A stretch of DNA of 64,000 nt from JARRPM01 sp963765545. GTDB lineage: Bacteria > Pseudomonadota > Gammaproteobacteria > Pseudomonadales > Halieaceae. Both the position numbers and the translations under genes were made by a program. Under the pieces are notes generated by a model that made no database searches, had not been told where the DNA came from, and saw nothing but the letters and a program-made list of their open reading frames with translations. Positions within the stretch are counted from its first letter, which is position 1. Each line of letters opens with the position of its first letter. Positions 34,159-42,497 of this stretch are shown one piece after another. The stretch lies in the NCBI GenBank assembly GCA_963765545.1, contig CAVXWW010000004.1:2261478-2325477 (forward strand). Direction: 5' to 3'.

Positions 34159-35172
34159 ATGTTTCAATCCGCTAGGCAGGTCATTCGTTTTGCCCGGGTG
34201 GCTGTGGTGCAGCCTTTTGTGGCTTACCTTGAAAGCATTGGCGTGCCAACGGAAAAATACCTGTTACAGGTTGGCCTGACCAAGGAAATGCTCGACGATC
34301 CGGACAACCCGATTCCCACCAGCCTTGTCTTCGATTTCCTCAACGCGGCATGCCAGGCTGAAGGCATCGACGATATCGGGCTACTCGCCGGTTGGGCGAC
34401 AACGCTGCAAATGATGGATGAGTTCGGCAACAGACTGCTCGCAACGAAGAGCATCGGGGACTACCTCAAAGTGGGCTGTCGCCTGATCAAAGATATATCG
34501 TCGGGCGATGAATGTTGGTTAGCCGAAGGCGATGAAGAAATGCGCTTCTGCCATTCGATTTCGGCGCTGAACGAACAGGATAGAATACAAAATTATTTGT
34601 ATACCTCGCTGGTCACCATCAACACCATTCGCCAGGCCAGTAATCAGACCTGGTGCCCTACGGAAATTACCGTCCCCGGCATGGGGCCAGACACTGCAGC
34701 CAGGCTCGCGGCGGTACTGCCTGGCACCAGAGTTATCCGGGAAGGCCCCTACGCTTCATTCCTGATTCCGCGCAAATTGCTGGCGCTTCCCATGCTTGCA
34801 AAGGACGAACGGGTGCCGGACGCAGGACTTCATCCCCAAACGCTTCCGCTACCAAACGACTTTGCCACATCTATGATGCAACTTATCGAGACGCTGATTA
34901 TCGCGGGCAATCCCGACATTCATACGGCGGCGAGTACGGCAGGTTTGAGCTATCGAATGTTACAGCGAAGGCTGGCTGATTCTGGCACCAACTATTCTGC
35001 GCTGCTAGCAAAGACACGCATCGGTATGGCAATGCGCTGGATCCGGGATAGAAACCGTTCGCTAGCCGATATTGCAAGTACCCTCGGTTATACCGACCAG
35101 GCAAACTTCAGCCGCGCATTTCGCCGTGTTACGGGTCTTTCACCCAGGGCGTATCGGGACAGCATACATTGA
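34159..35172 (+). CDS. AraC-family transcriptional regulator
   Basis: A regulator of about 337 residues. The N-terminal 200 residues are of the arabinose-binding-type sensor found in OruR/ArgR-like AraC proteins (PFVAYLESIGVPTEKYL, IGDYLKVGCRLIKD). The C-terminal AraC domain has two helix-turn-helix units, HTAASTAGLSYRMLQRRLADSG and ADIASTLGYTDQANFSRAFRRVTGLSPRAYR. ATG 34159 is chosen because AAGGGAAAG lies at proper spacing; a GTG at 34156 is also possible. It is divergent from the barrel/MBL/DUF1254 set, so it probably controls it. Confidence 0.9.
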   Translation: MFQSARQVIRFARVAVVQPFVAYLESIGVPTEKYLLQVGLTKEMLDDPDNPIPTSLVFDFLNAACQAEGIDDIGLLAGWATTLQMMDEFGNRLLATKSIGDYLKVGCRLIKDISSGDECWLAEGDEEMRFCHSISALNEQDRIQNYLYTSLVTINTIRQASNQTWCPTEITVPGMGPDTAARLAAVLPGTRVIREGPYASFLIPRKLLALPMLAKDERVPDAGLHPQTLPLPNDFATSMMQLIETLIIAGNPDIHTAASTAGLSYRMLQRRLADSGTNYSALLAKTRIGMAMRWIRDRNRSLADIASTLGYTDQANFSRAFRRVTGLSPRAYRDSIH

Positions 35173-35192
35173 TCGCGGTAGTTCGCCTTCAG

Positions 35193-35387
35193 GTGATGGC
35201 CGGCGTGCCATTGGAAACCCGGAAAATATTGCTTGGCCACAAGAACGGCGATATCACCACCCACTACTCCGCGCCAGAGTTGGAAGAGCTCATCGAGGCG
35301 GCAAACAGGGTGTGTGAAGGAAAGTCCGGCAAAACTCCGGCACTGGTAGTGCTGAGGCACCGGACGCTGAGCGCGGTAACGCGCTAA
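35193..35387 (+). pseudogene. C-terminal remnant of a tRNA-Lys-targeting tyrosine recombinase
   Basis: The frame encodes AGVPLETRKILLGHKNGDITTHYSAPELEEL and onward to the stop, matching the last 60-odd residues of the full integrase at 53336-54430; at DNA level only a few bases differ. It keeps the final His and the catalytic Tyr context (THYSAP), but everything upstream is gone. It follows the AraC gene directly. This is the right-hand edge of an earlier, lost integration at the same site. Confidence 0.88.
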
Positions 35388-35411
35388 GCAGTTGATACAA
35401 AACGGGGAAAT

Positions 35412-35429
35412 TGGTGGGCCGTGCTGGAT
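35412..35429. other. Partial att-like sequence (tRNA-Lys 3' end)
   Basis: TGGTGGGCCGTGCTGGAT repeats the outermost 18 bases of the 45-bp direct repeat, at the same distance behind the integrase remnant as at 54455. It is followed by unrelated sequence, so it is a scar of an older recombination event. Confidence 0.7.
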
Positions 35430-35567
35430 GAATCACGACAGCCTGAGGGCTGTTGTGACACCTTCGGGGCTTCGGCGCGGTGCGCCTCGTTTCAAAACAC
35501 TAGCGCGTTTTGTCGAACCGGACGGTCCGGCGCTCCGGGGTTCGAACCAAATCAACACTGCCAACGC

Positions 35568-35608
35568 AAAAACCAAAAAGCCTCCACACGGGAGGCTTTT
35601 TGGTTTTT
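35568..35608. terminator. Long perfect hairpin terminator beside the tRNA-Lys fragment
   Basis: An 18-bp perfect stem (AAAAACCAAAAAGCCTCC and its complement) with a 5-base loop ends in runs of T on both strands, so it can work bidirectionally. It lies immediately downstream of the tRNA 3' fragment on the minus strand and is probably the native tRNA-Lys terminator. Confidence 0.85.
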
Positions 35609-35652
35609 GGTGGGCCGTGCTGGATTCGAACCAGCGACCAATTGGTTAAAAG
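35608..35652 (-). other. Left attachment site: 3' part of tRNA-Lys(TTT)
   Basis: On the minus strand this 45-bp segment reads from CTTTTAACC (anticodon loop) through the T-arm GGTTCGAATCC to GGCCCACCA, the 3' part of a tRNA-Lys. The bases before it (GGTCGA) cannot pair as an anticodon stem, so no complete tRNA is present. The same 45 bases occur at 54455-54499. Together they bound a segment of about 18.9 kb. Confidence 0.85.
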
Positions 35653-35788
35653 TCGACCGGCCAATTTCCATATTATTGATTTAATTTAACTTTTATCGGT
35701 GACGCCCGTTGCAAGTTGCACCGAAATGCACAACACAGCAGGACTGATCCCGGCAAAAGTCCGGCAGTGGCGACCAGTTGGATTACGA

Positions 35789-36403
35789 CTACCTGTCCGC
35801 TTCCGTGAAGGCATTTTCCCATCGCTTCAGCGGATTATCGAAGCGCAACCTTTCCGGCTTGAACAACTCCGGCCCCCAGCCCCTGGGAACCCACTGGCTC
35901 AACGATTCATGTTCAGGATGGGACGGGTCAAACAGGACTTCCAACAATGACTGGTATCCGTGGACGCCACCACAGTCCTCCGGCGGGCAGGCCCGCTCAC
36001 CAGCCACACACTTCGGGTAGCGCTGCGCCCTTTCCCTGGGCTCTACGCTCAGCAAGGTAATCTCATGAACCCAGCCGTCACCGAAATCATATTCGTACTC
36101 GGCGCGATCGCCAGCCTCGGATAAAAAATCAATGAACGGAATGTCCCAACCGGGCTGCACTTCCGGGCAATCATTCCAGACGTCGTCCAAGGGAATGCCA
36201 ATAAGTAAGGTTTCATCGCGTGATGCCCCTCCGAAACGGAACTCGTGGAGATGGTAATCCAGCCAGCCCATTGCATCCTGGATAGCTACGTGCAGATCCC
36301 AGAAGGAGTATCGGGCCGGCACCAGAATTTCTCGCCAGATCGGTGGCGAGATTCCGATAAGTTCCACCCTGATTTTTAACAGGTCACGCCTCTTATCGAT
36401 CAT
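35789..36403 (-). CDS. Plasmid pRiA4b ORF-3-like protein
   Basis: A protein of about 204 residues of the pRiA4b ORF-3 family. Its signatures are LLKIRVELIGISPPIWREILVPARYSFWDLHVAIQDAMGW, HLHEFRF, EYEYDFGDGWVHEITL and CVAGERACPPEDCGGVHGYQSLLEVL. The start at MIDKRRD (36403) follows from the family's normal N-terminus; the open frame continues to 36631 only because it reads into IS91 copy C. The family is widespread on plasmids and islands, with no established function. It is the first cargo gene inside the left att site. Confidence 0.85.
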   Translation of the reverse strand: MIDKRRDLLKIRVELIGISPPIWREILVPARYSFWDLHVAIQDAMGWLDYHLHEFRFGGASRDETLLIGIPLDDVWNDCPEVQPGWDIPFIDFLSEAGDRAEYEYDFGDGWVHEITLLSVEPRERAQRYPKCVAGERACPPEDCGGVHGYQSLLEVLFDPSHPEHESLSQWVPRGWGPELFKPERLRFDNPLKRWENAFTEADR

Positions 36404-36517
36404 CACGACAAACACAGACCTAATGTGGATTCTCGGTGGATAGAATTTCCTCCAATTTACCAACAATTGCCACTCGCGTAGTCTTCCCAGCCCAATCCAG
36501 GTTGAGTTCGCGCCACT

Positions 36518-36931
36518 AAGTATAAGAATAACAAACGGCATATAGTGGAAAAAATTTCTTTCCAAAATCCCGCTGCTCTGCAGGAATTGATCGCTCAATG
36601 GCCGCCGGGTGTGCTGAAATCTCGCTTGCATGTGCCCACTTGCAGATCTTTTGTGGTCGTTTCCAGGCCGTAGCCCACAGGAACCTATACCAATCTGTTG
36701 GCGTCCCTGCTGCTTGATCTATGAAAAAGCGGGTTCTACTACCGCGCGCCCTTCCCCGCGAAAAGAGGCAACGTGCCCGGCGGGGCTCGGGTGGGTGGCA
36801 CCAGGAGCGGCTGGGTAGGTAGTTCCTGTTCTTTCTGGCGCAGGTGATCCAGAATCCGATCAATGGCCTCCTGGTCCTCGATGCAAGCAATCACCCTGAC
36901 AGCACCCCCGCAGCGGCCACAAACCTCTATG
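36518..36931 (-). mobile_element. IS91-family remnant, copy C (short)
   Basis: This 414-bp copy has the common left end AAGTATAAG and is nearly identical to copies D and E up to AACCTCTATG at 36931, where it stops inside a pilin gene. It encodes only the transposase C-terminal tail (EVCGRCGGAVRV, then LLVPPTRAPPG). The clean, abrupt right edge is notable. Confidence 0.85.
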
Positions 36932-37081
36932 ACGGTCAAGATTCCCGGGACCTCCGCCAATGGCAAGCAGCTACAGCTGGTACCCTCCACCAACACAAGC
37001 CCAATCATCTGGAAGTGTGAACCGGTAACGGGCCCGCTGGCAATATCTACAAACCACATCCCCGCTATTTGTCGTGGCTAG
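36932..37081 (+). pseudogene. 3' fragment of a type IV major pilin gene
   Basis: In the plus frame this segment encodes TVKIPGTSANGKQLQLVPS, then TNTSPIIWKCEP and finally NHIPAICRG and a stop. The alternating strands, paired cysteines and the closing IPAICR resemble the C-terminal disulfide loop of type IVa pilins (compare the common YLPANCR ending). The N-terminal pilin helix is missing because IS91 copy C ends directly in front. The assignment is by motif recognition on about 50 residues. Confidence 0.6.
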
Positions 37082-37104
37082 GCCTGACCAATGAGTCGGT
37101 GTCG

Positions 37105-37455
37105 TCAGGAGAGGTTCCGAATCACGCCCCTGCCGCCACCGGCCTTGGGGCCTCCGTCACTGCAAATACGCTTTCCGGCGCTATTTTTTACGCAAACGTA
37201 GTAAGTCCAATCATGGTCACCTGAGTCTTTCTTGATCGTATCTTTTGCCTTTACCTTTTTGTCATCTGGCTTGAACTTGTGTACTTCTATGGGCGCTTCC
37301 TTGTCGTCGAAGTGGATACAATCCCAGGTAAACGCTTCGCTTGTATCACTGGCTTCCCAGGTTATCGTATGATCGTCTTTACCATCGCGCTTCTTTTTTT
37401 TGGTCTGTGGGTCCAGAGTCAGACTATCTTCATTCAAGCTTACTTTGATCGTCAT
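37105..37455 (-). CDS. Small uncharacterised protein downstream of the TIR-TPR gene
   Basis: A 116-residue soluble protein with no signal peptide and no family I recognise. It starts with MTIKVSLNEDSLTLDP, is rich in Lys and Asp, has a Trp/Cys-containing middle (EAFTWDCIHFDD) and ends in a Gly-rich tail (GGPKAGGGRGVIRNLS). The start at 37455 has a strong Shine-Dalgarno (AGGAGGAG); an in-frame Met at 37515 is less likely. It lies 56 bp behind the TIR-TPR gene on the same strand, so they are probably one unit. A role as partner, ligand or inhibitor is speculative. Confidence 0.65.
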   Translation of the reverse strand: MTIKVSLNEDSLTLDPQTKKKKRDGKDDHTITWEASDTSEAFTWDCIHFDDKEAPIEVHKFKPDDKKVKAKDTIKKDSGDHDWTYYVCVKNSAGKRICSDGGPKAGGGRGVIRNLS

Positions 37456-37511
37456 GCTGCGCTCCTCCTGATAAACCTGTAATAGTGTACAAAAACCCCA
37501 ATGTACTGACG

Positions 37512-39671
37512 TCACTGTGCAGCCGGAAGCTTGGCCGATAGCGCTCCTGACCTGCGGTACCCGGTATCAACCAGCCGTTGCAAAAGCAAAACATATTCGT
37601 CATTTTCCTCGCCGTCCCTGGCTGCGGTAAGAAAAGAAGCAAGTAGATCCGGGTCCCGGGTCGAGGCCATAAGATCAGAGAACTCCTGTAGCGACTTCTC
37701 GCGCAATGAATCAGCCTTATTTTTATAGTCCATAAGCAGCAGTACGTCGCTGCGAATGTTTCGCGCTTCTATTAACATGCCCAAAATATGAGCAGGCTGC
37801 GGCGACGCCTCGGTCAGGTCCTGGAGCGTTTCCAGGCTTTTCAGGGAAAGTTCATTCGCGGTGGCCTTATCCCCGGTATTCATTGCAGCCCGGGCGCCTA
37901 CTTTCTGCAAACCAGCGAGTTCGAGCTGCCACTTCTGGTCACTGAGATGATCCGCAAGCCGTTCCGTCATGGATTCTATCGCGGCGCCAGCCACCAGGAG
38001 GGCCTTTTGATACTCGCCCTGGCGGACCAGGAAATCGCTGAATGTCCGTGACACGATGGCATTCTGTAATACCCTGCTGTGAGCGTCTGGTTCTTCGAGC
38101 AGTCTCGCCTCAGTGATCCCCAGCGCTTTCTCGTAGAGAGGTTCACTCTGAAGATTTTTGCCCAGGTATTCATACGCCAGGCCAAGAAATCTTTCACTGG
38201 AAGCGAGGTCCCATCTGGCCATCTCGTTCTGGGGGTTCGCGTTAGATATCCGTTTCTTGATTTGATAGTCCCGCAGGAAGTGGTCCTTTGCTGCGACCAG
38301 CTGTCCCATGGTCATCGCGAGTTTTCCGAGATTATTATTGGCATAACCGACCTCGATCATCGCATCGTCTGAATTGTCGGTCAGCTCGGCGTATTGTTCA
38401 TTGAAGCGCAGAACCTCCCGGTAGTATTCCAGTGCCTTGGGCAGATTACCCAAACGTTCTTCGATTCGTCCAAGATTGGTATTGGAGTAGCCGAGATCCC
38501 GAATGAGTTCTGCGTTTTCCGGTGCGTATCCTGCTGCATCGTGTTGCGTAGCCATTTGTGCTGCAAACGCATCCGCTGCGCCGGGCAGATCGCCACGCCG
38601 CCATTGTACGGCCCCTATCCAGTAGTAAGTCTCGGCCAGCTCGATTTTCCTGTCGACCTTTTGCGGATGCTTTGCCACCAGTCGCCCGGAGATTTCCAGG
38701 GCAAGATTGAACGCATCGAGCGCAGATTCCATTTGTCCCTGGTCAAGTCGAACCTCACCGATCTTGCGCAACGATTCCGCACGCTGGGCCAGCATCGAGT
38801 CGGTTAAATCGTCCCGCTCGAGTGACTCGAAATACTCTAGGGTCTTGTTGCCGATAACGTTGAACACATCGATTCGGTCGATTTCATATAATTTTTCGTA
38901 CAGATCGCCAACCATGAAGCCAATGAGATCCTCGGCCTGTTCCCTGCGTCTCTCTGCATCGTCGCGTGCCAGAACTGCCACAACCAGTAGCGCGGCGGTT
39001 ATTGCGGTGGCTGCTACCGCGCTGATCGTGATCGACATCAGTCTTTGGTGCCGCCTTGCCACTTCCCTTTGAAACAGGTCGTCAAAATCGACCCCCAGTA
39101 GGCCGGCGATGAGTTTGGTCAGGGCCCGGGCCTTGCCGTCACCAGAGGTGCGAGCATCTGCAGCTACTGGCTCAACAGGGTTGTCCGACAGGGATCCATC
39201 GGGATTGGCTGCAAAGCGGAGGGCGGGGCAAAAACACTGCTCGATATCGCTGGCAGGATCGCCTGCGATGATCAGGCAATGAATGTTCTCTGAGCGGCCC
39301 AGGCGTTTGAAAGCCAATACTTCCTCGTTGACGTACATCGATTTTGCCGAGGCCGGGGATGCGATAACGATCAGTGATTCAGAGTCCTTGAGTGCACTCG
39401 CTATTCTCCCGCTCAGGTCGGCTGAGCTGGCCATTTCATCGCGATCTCTGAAGATTGGTGCGAGTCTTTCCGGAATCAGTCCCAGTCTGCCCGTTTTACC
39501 TGCAAGGTGTGAAGGTATCTTGTAATTTTCGAGTTTTCTCAGAAGCCATCTCGCCTCGGCATCATCTGTATGGCAGTAACTGATAAAAGCCCGGTATCGA
39601 TAACGGGGAGAAGGGCCCGCTGCGTCCTTGCCCGGGTCAGTACTGGAGAGGTAGTCAGTATGTGTCTTCAT
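37512..39671 (-). CDS. TIR-domain membrane protein with C-terminal TPR array
   Basis: A protein of about 719 residues. Residues 24-150 form a TIR domain (YRAFISYCHTDD, IFRDRDEMASSADLSGRIASAL, SLIVIASPASAKSMYVNEEVLAF), with Glu116/117 in the place where TIR NADases carry their catalytic Glu. A single transmembrane helix lies at about 212-234. The rest is a tetratricopeptide array (EVRLDQGQMESALDAFNLALEISG, GNLPKALEYYREVLRFN, GKNLQSEPLYEKALGI). The TIR domain would be cytoplasmic and the TPRs on the other side if there is one helix. TIR proteins often act in immunity by degrading NAD, but TIR-TM-TPR proteins are not a proven defence type. The start at 39671 is used; the frame opens at 39737. 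Confidence 0.85.
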   Translation of the reverse strand: MKTHTDYLSSTDPGKDAAGPSPRYRYRAFISYCHTDDAEARWLLRKLENYKIPSHLAGKTGRLGLIPERLAPIFRDRDEMASSADLSGRIASALKDSESLIVIASPASAKSMYVNEEVLAFKRLGRSENIHCLIIAGDPASDIEQCFCPALRFAANPDGSLSDNPVEPVAADARTSGDGKARALTKLIAGLLGVDFDDLFQREVARRHQRLMSITISAVAATAITAALLVVAVLARDDAERRREQAEDLIGFMVGDLYEKLYEIDRIDVFNVIGNKTLEYFESLERDDLTDSMLAQRAESLRKIGEVRLDQGQMESALDAFNLALEISGRLVAKHPQKVDRKIELAETYYWIGAVQWRRGDLPGAADAFAAQMATQHDAAGYAPENAELIRDLGYSNTNLGRIEERLGNLPKALEYYREVLRFNEQYAELTDNSDDAMIEVGYANNNLGKLAMTMGQLVAAKDHFLRDYQIKKRISNANPQNEMARWDLASSERFLGLAYEYLGKNLQSEPLYEKALGITEARLLEEPDAHSRVLQNAIVSRTFSDFLVRQGEYQKALLVAGAAIESMTERLADHLSDQKWQLELAGLQKVGARAAMNTGDKATANELSLKSLETLQDLTEASPQPAHILGMLIEARNIRSDVLLLMDYKNKADSLREKSLQEFSDLMASTRDPDLLASFLTAARDGEENDEYVLLLQRLVDTGYRRSGALSAKLPAAQ

Positions 39672-40029
39672 CACTGAATTACAGGTATAGCTACCTGTTT
39701 CTCCGCAGAGCCAGCAGCAAGTCTGGGCCCTAGCCAAATAGGATAGTGTTAACCAGTATAGAGTGTGCCGATGCGATGAACTATCCTCAGGATATTGTCA
39801 AAATGACATTACGCAATGAATTCATGCATGTCGCTCTGCCGGTCCTGATGTCCACCTTGATTGGTGCCATGTTCCCAACGCTCAAAGTCGCTGAGCAATC
39901 TATTCGGCCATTGTCTCTCTCCATGTTGAGGGTGCTCATGGAGAGCGGAGCCTGCTACCCCTGGTCACTTACTGGAAGACATTCGTCTTCCTCGGGTTGC
40001 TTGTGTCTGTATGCGTCGTGGCTATTTCT
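39672..40029. other. Gene-poor segment between TIR-TPR gene and IS91 copy D
   Basis: A plus-strand frame here (from about 39746) has a hydrophobic stretch (HVALPVLMSTLIGAMFPTL) but runs into the IS91 end and matches nothing I know. It could be the stump of a membrane protein gene cut by the element. No RNA gene was recognised. Confidence 0.3.
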
Positions 40030-40941
40030 AAGTATAAGAAAAACAAACGGCATATAGTGGAAAAAATTTCTTTCCAAAATCCCGCTGCTCTGCAGGAATT
40101 GATCGCTCAATGGCCGCCGGGTGTGCTGAAATCTCGCTTGCATGTGCCCACTTGCAGATCTTTTGTGGTCGTTTCCAGGCCGTAGCCCACAGGAACCTAT
40201 ACCAATCTGTTGGCGTCCCTGCTGCTTGATCTATGAAAAAGCGGGTTCTACTACCGCGCGCCCTTCCCCGCGAAAAGAGGCAACGTGCCCGGCGGGGCTC
40301 GGGTGGGTGGCACCAGGAGCGGCTGGGTAGGTAGTTCCTGTTCTTTCTGGCGCAGGTGATCCAGAATCCGATCAATGGTCTCCTGGTCCTCAATGCAGCG
40401 GTTCGGCGCCCCGACAATCACCCTGACAGCACCCCCGCAACGGCCACAAACCTCTATGTCAATATTGAAGACGCGCTTGAGCCTTTGCGCCCAGGTCATA
40501 GCGGCATAACTCTCTGCTGGTGTCCTTGGCTCTGCATTTGCAGCCTTCTTCAGTTCCTTGCCACGCCCAGCTGGAGTGACCCACCCGCGCCATCGGTGGT
40601 TGGGGGCCAGGACGCCGTGGTAGCGGGTGAGATTGACCCTGGGTTTTGGCACCAATGCCGCCAATCGGGCGATGAAATCCACCGGATCGAAGGCCACCTG
40701 GGTCGTTCCGTCCCGGTAGGGGGTCTTCAGGGTGTATACCACCTTACCCGTGGAACTGAGTGATAGACGAGGAACAGCGACGGCGGGACGGGCGATGTAG
40801 CGGCAGAGCGGATCGCCGCCCGGCCGTTGCCGTTTATTTCGTTCGTGTCTCTCACAGCTCACACCGGCGTGGAGAGAGAACCCATTGGCCTTAGCCACCC
40901 GCTCCCATCCGGGATCAGGTCGGTCCAGTGGCCGGATGGTG
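40030..40941 (-). mobile_element. IS91-family remnant, copy D, with intact transposase C-terminal frame
   Basis: It starts with AAGTATAAG and follows copy E base for base for long stretches. The minus strand 40251-40898 is open and encodes the last 215 residues of the transposase: the catalytic Tyr context (LCRYIARP), a basic Arg-rich part (RWRGWVTPAGRGKELKKAAN) and a zinc-like CGRCGG knuckle. The HUH motif and N-terminal zinc finger are missing. The copy ends sharply at 40941 inside a napC/nirT-type gene. Confidence 0.88.
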
Positions 40942-41080
40942 TAGCCTGCATGCCGGCATCAAAGGCAAAAAGCCCACCCATACCAATCAGGGCGCCGATG
41001 ACCAGCAGCGTGAGCATCGAGCTTTTTCGAGCGGGCTGAAAGAGACTCCTGAAGCGCGTTTTCACGTTCGATTCAGACAT
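40942..41080 (-). pseudogene. 5' stump of a NapC/NirT-type cytochrome c gene
   Basis: The first 46 codons read MSESNVKTRF, then a membrane anchor (MLTLLVIGALIGMGGLFAF) and DAGMQA, the typical start of NapC/NirT/TorC cytochromes just before the first haem motif. A good Shine-Dalgarno (AGGAAGG) precedes the ATG. IS91 copy D replaces everything that follows, including all haem-binding CxxCH sites. The remainder of the gene is not on the other side of the element, so DNA was lost. Confidence 0.7.
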
Positions 41081-41204
41081 GAACAGACCTTCCTGACAAT
41101 CGCGTACAGACGGCTGCCCACCAGGTTCAGGGAAGGAAAAGCAGCATACACTGGGCAGCGTATGAGATTTTCTTGCCTAAATCAAAGTGATCAATTTGTT
41201 TTTC

Positions 41205-41218
41205 TTGATATCGGTCAA
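41205..41218. promoter_or_regulatory. FNR-like box upstream of the napC-type stump
   Basis: TTGATATCGGTCAA differs from the FNR consensus TTGAT-N4-ATCAA at one position. It lies about 125 bp upstream of a cytochrome gene of the kind often under FNR control, which supports the gene's original identity. Confidence 0.4.
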
Positions 41219-41309
41219 GCTGGCCGATTTTAAGCCACAGCCGGGGCTACACCGGACCCAAGTCCAGGTTCCCTGGCGGATGTAAAAGTAGGGGGAATAG
41301 GGCGAAAAG

Positions 41310-42464
41310 TCATTGCGGGCCATCTGGCGGCACATTGGCTGCCTCCCACGCCCTCACCCTGCTGCGCGCCCGATCGAACAGCCGCTCATAGTTGCCTTTT
41401 GTCACCTTCTGCTTAGCCTCTGGCGTCAACAGGGCCCAGACGGGGTCATAGGCCTCGTACACGGCCACCATTGCATCGACTGCAGATGGCGCGACGACAT
41501 CCGTCCCGAACAGGAAGCGATCGGGATGGCGATTAAGCGCATCGGCCATGCGACGAGTTGCCTGAGGGCTGGAGGTTGCGTACTTGGCTACCTCGTCCCA
41601 GGAAATATCCAGGTAGACGTGACTGAGCTCAGGGTCGGTACAGATCTTTTCCACGATGGCAACCTGCTCGGCGACCGGCCGGACCACCCGCCCGACCCCG
41701 ATGTGCGCCCAGATGATTGTGGTGTCCGGGTGGCGCAGGAACAGATCTTTCATCTGCTTCAGCATATAGGGCTCCTGCCCGGACTTTGGAAAGGGTACAT
41801 CAATATCATTGTGCAGCAGCACGATAAGCCCCGTTTCGCCGGCAAACTCGAAAATACGATCAAGCGCCGGATTCGTCAGGCTGGCGACCTCGCCGGCCAC
41901 TTTGGCCGAGACAAACTCCTTGTGAATTGTGAATTCGCCGATGCCGGAGAACACGCCCGGAAACGTGGTCAACACACGACGGATATGATCCGCTGCGTAC
42001 ATATCGGCCGGATTGAAACCGGTGATCATGGGATCTAGCCGCACCTGCTGCTCCGGCTGCAGCGCATTGTAGGCCATGGCGATCTGCGCATCAGTAAACG
42101 AGTAATAGTAGAGCGGCGCGTCGGTCTGCAGGTAGTAGGTCGGGGCGAACTCGCCGGTGTTGTGATAGGACCACATCTGCTGCAGAGGCAAACCGAACAC
42201 GGTGGAGCGGCCTATCGTGTCGCCCATCATCTCCACCAGGTCGGACATGCTGGTGCCTTCCTGCACGTAGTTGGTCAGGTGGAAATGCGAATCGTGGAAT
42301 TTGGCGTTTTCCCCGCTGGCGGTATCCGCAGACTGTGCCATGGCCGTCCCGCTCAACAGAACCAACCCGACTACGCCCAGTAAGCCAGCCAAGGTACTGC
42401 GCCGCGAGTCCCCGGGGGACCACAGTTGTTGTCCCGAATTAGTTCGTTGCATATCCTGTATCAC
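41310..42464 (-). CDS. Exported amidohydrolase-2-type metal-dependent hydrolase
   Basis: A 384-residue TIM-barrel hydrolase. The N-terminus carries a twin-arginine-like export signal (GDSRRSTLAGLLGVVGLVLL, ending AMAQ). Metal-site elements visible are DSHFHLTNY (His-x-His), LLHNDID, IWAHIG and LFGTDVVAPSA (final Asp). The start is a GTG at 42462-42464 with AAGGAG upstream. It precedes no gene on its strand, but follows the DUF3011-porin gene by 33 bp, so the two form an operon: a porin for uptake and a periplasmic hydrolase. The substrate is unknown; the family cleaves C-C or C-N bonds in cyclic or carboxylated compounds. Confidence 0.85.
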   Translation of the reverse strand: MIQDMQRTNSGQQLWSPGDSRRSTLAGLLGVVGLVLLSGTAMAQSADTASGENAKFHDSHFHLTNYVQEGTSMSDLVEMMGDTIGRSTVFGLPLQQMWSYHNTGEFAPTYYLQTDAPLYYYSFTDAQIAMAYNALQPEQQVRLDPMITGFNPADMYAADHIRRVLTTFPGVFSGIGEFTIHKEFVSAKVAGEVASLTNPALDRIFEFAGETGLIVLLHNDIDVPFPKSGQEPYMLKQMKDLFLRHPDTTIIWAHIGVGRVVRPVAEQVAIVEKICTDPELSHVYLDISWDEVAKYATSSPQATRRMADALNRHPDRFLFGTDVVAPSAVDAMVAVYEAYDPVWALLTPEAKQKVTKGNYERLFDRARSRVRAWEAANVPPDGPQ

Positions 42465-42497
42465 CCTGTCTCCTTATGCAGCCCGTAACCAGAGCTG

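Noticed and set aside
35608..35652. A complete tRNA-Lys gene
   Set aside because: Only the anticodon loop to the CCA end is present; the bases before it do not pair as anticodon, D or acceptor stems.
35392..35684. Small proteins with GRAGFEPATNW-like sequences
   Set aside because: These are translations of tRNA-derived att and terminator sequence, a common annotation artefact.
35789..36631. A 280-residue version of the pRiA4b ORF-3-like protein
   Set aside because: Its N-terminal part reads through intergenic DNA into the IS91 end. The family start fits the ATG at 36403.
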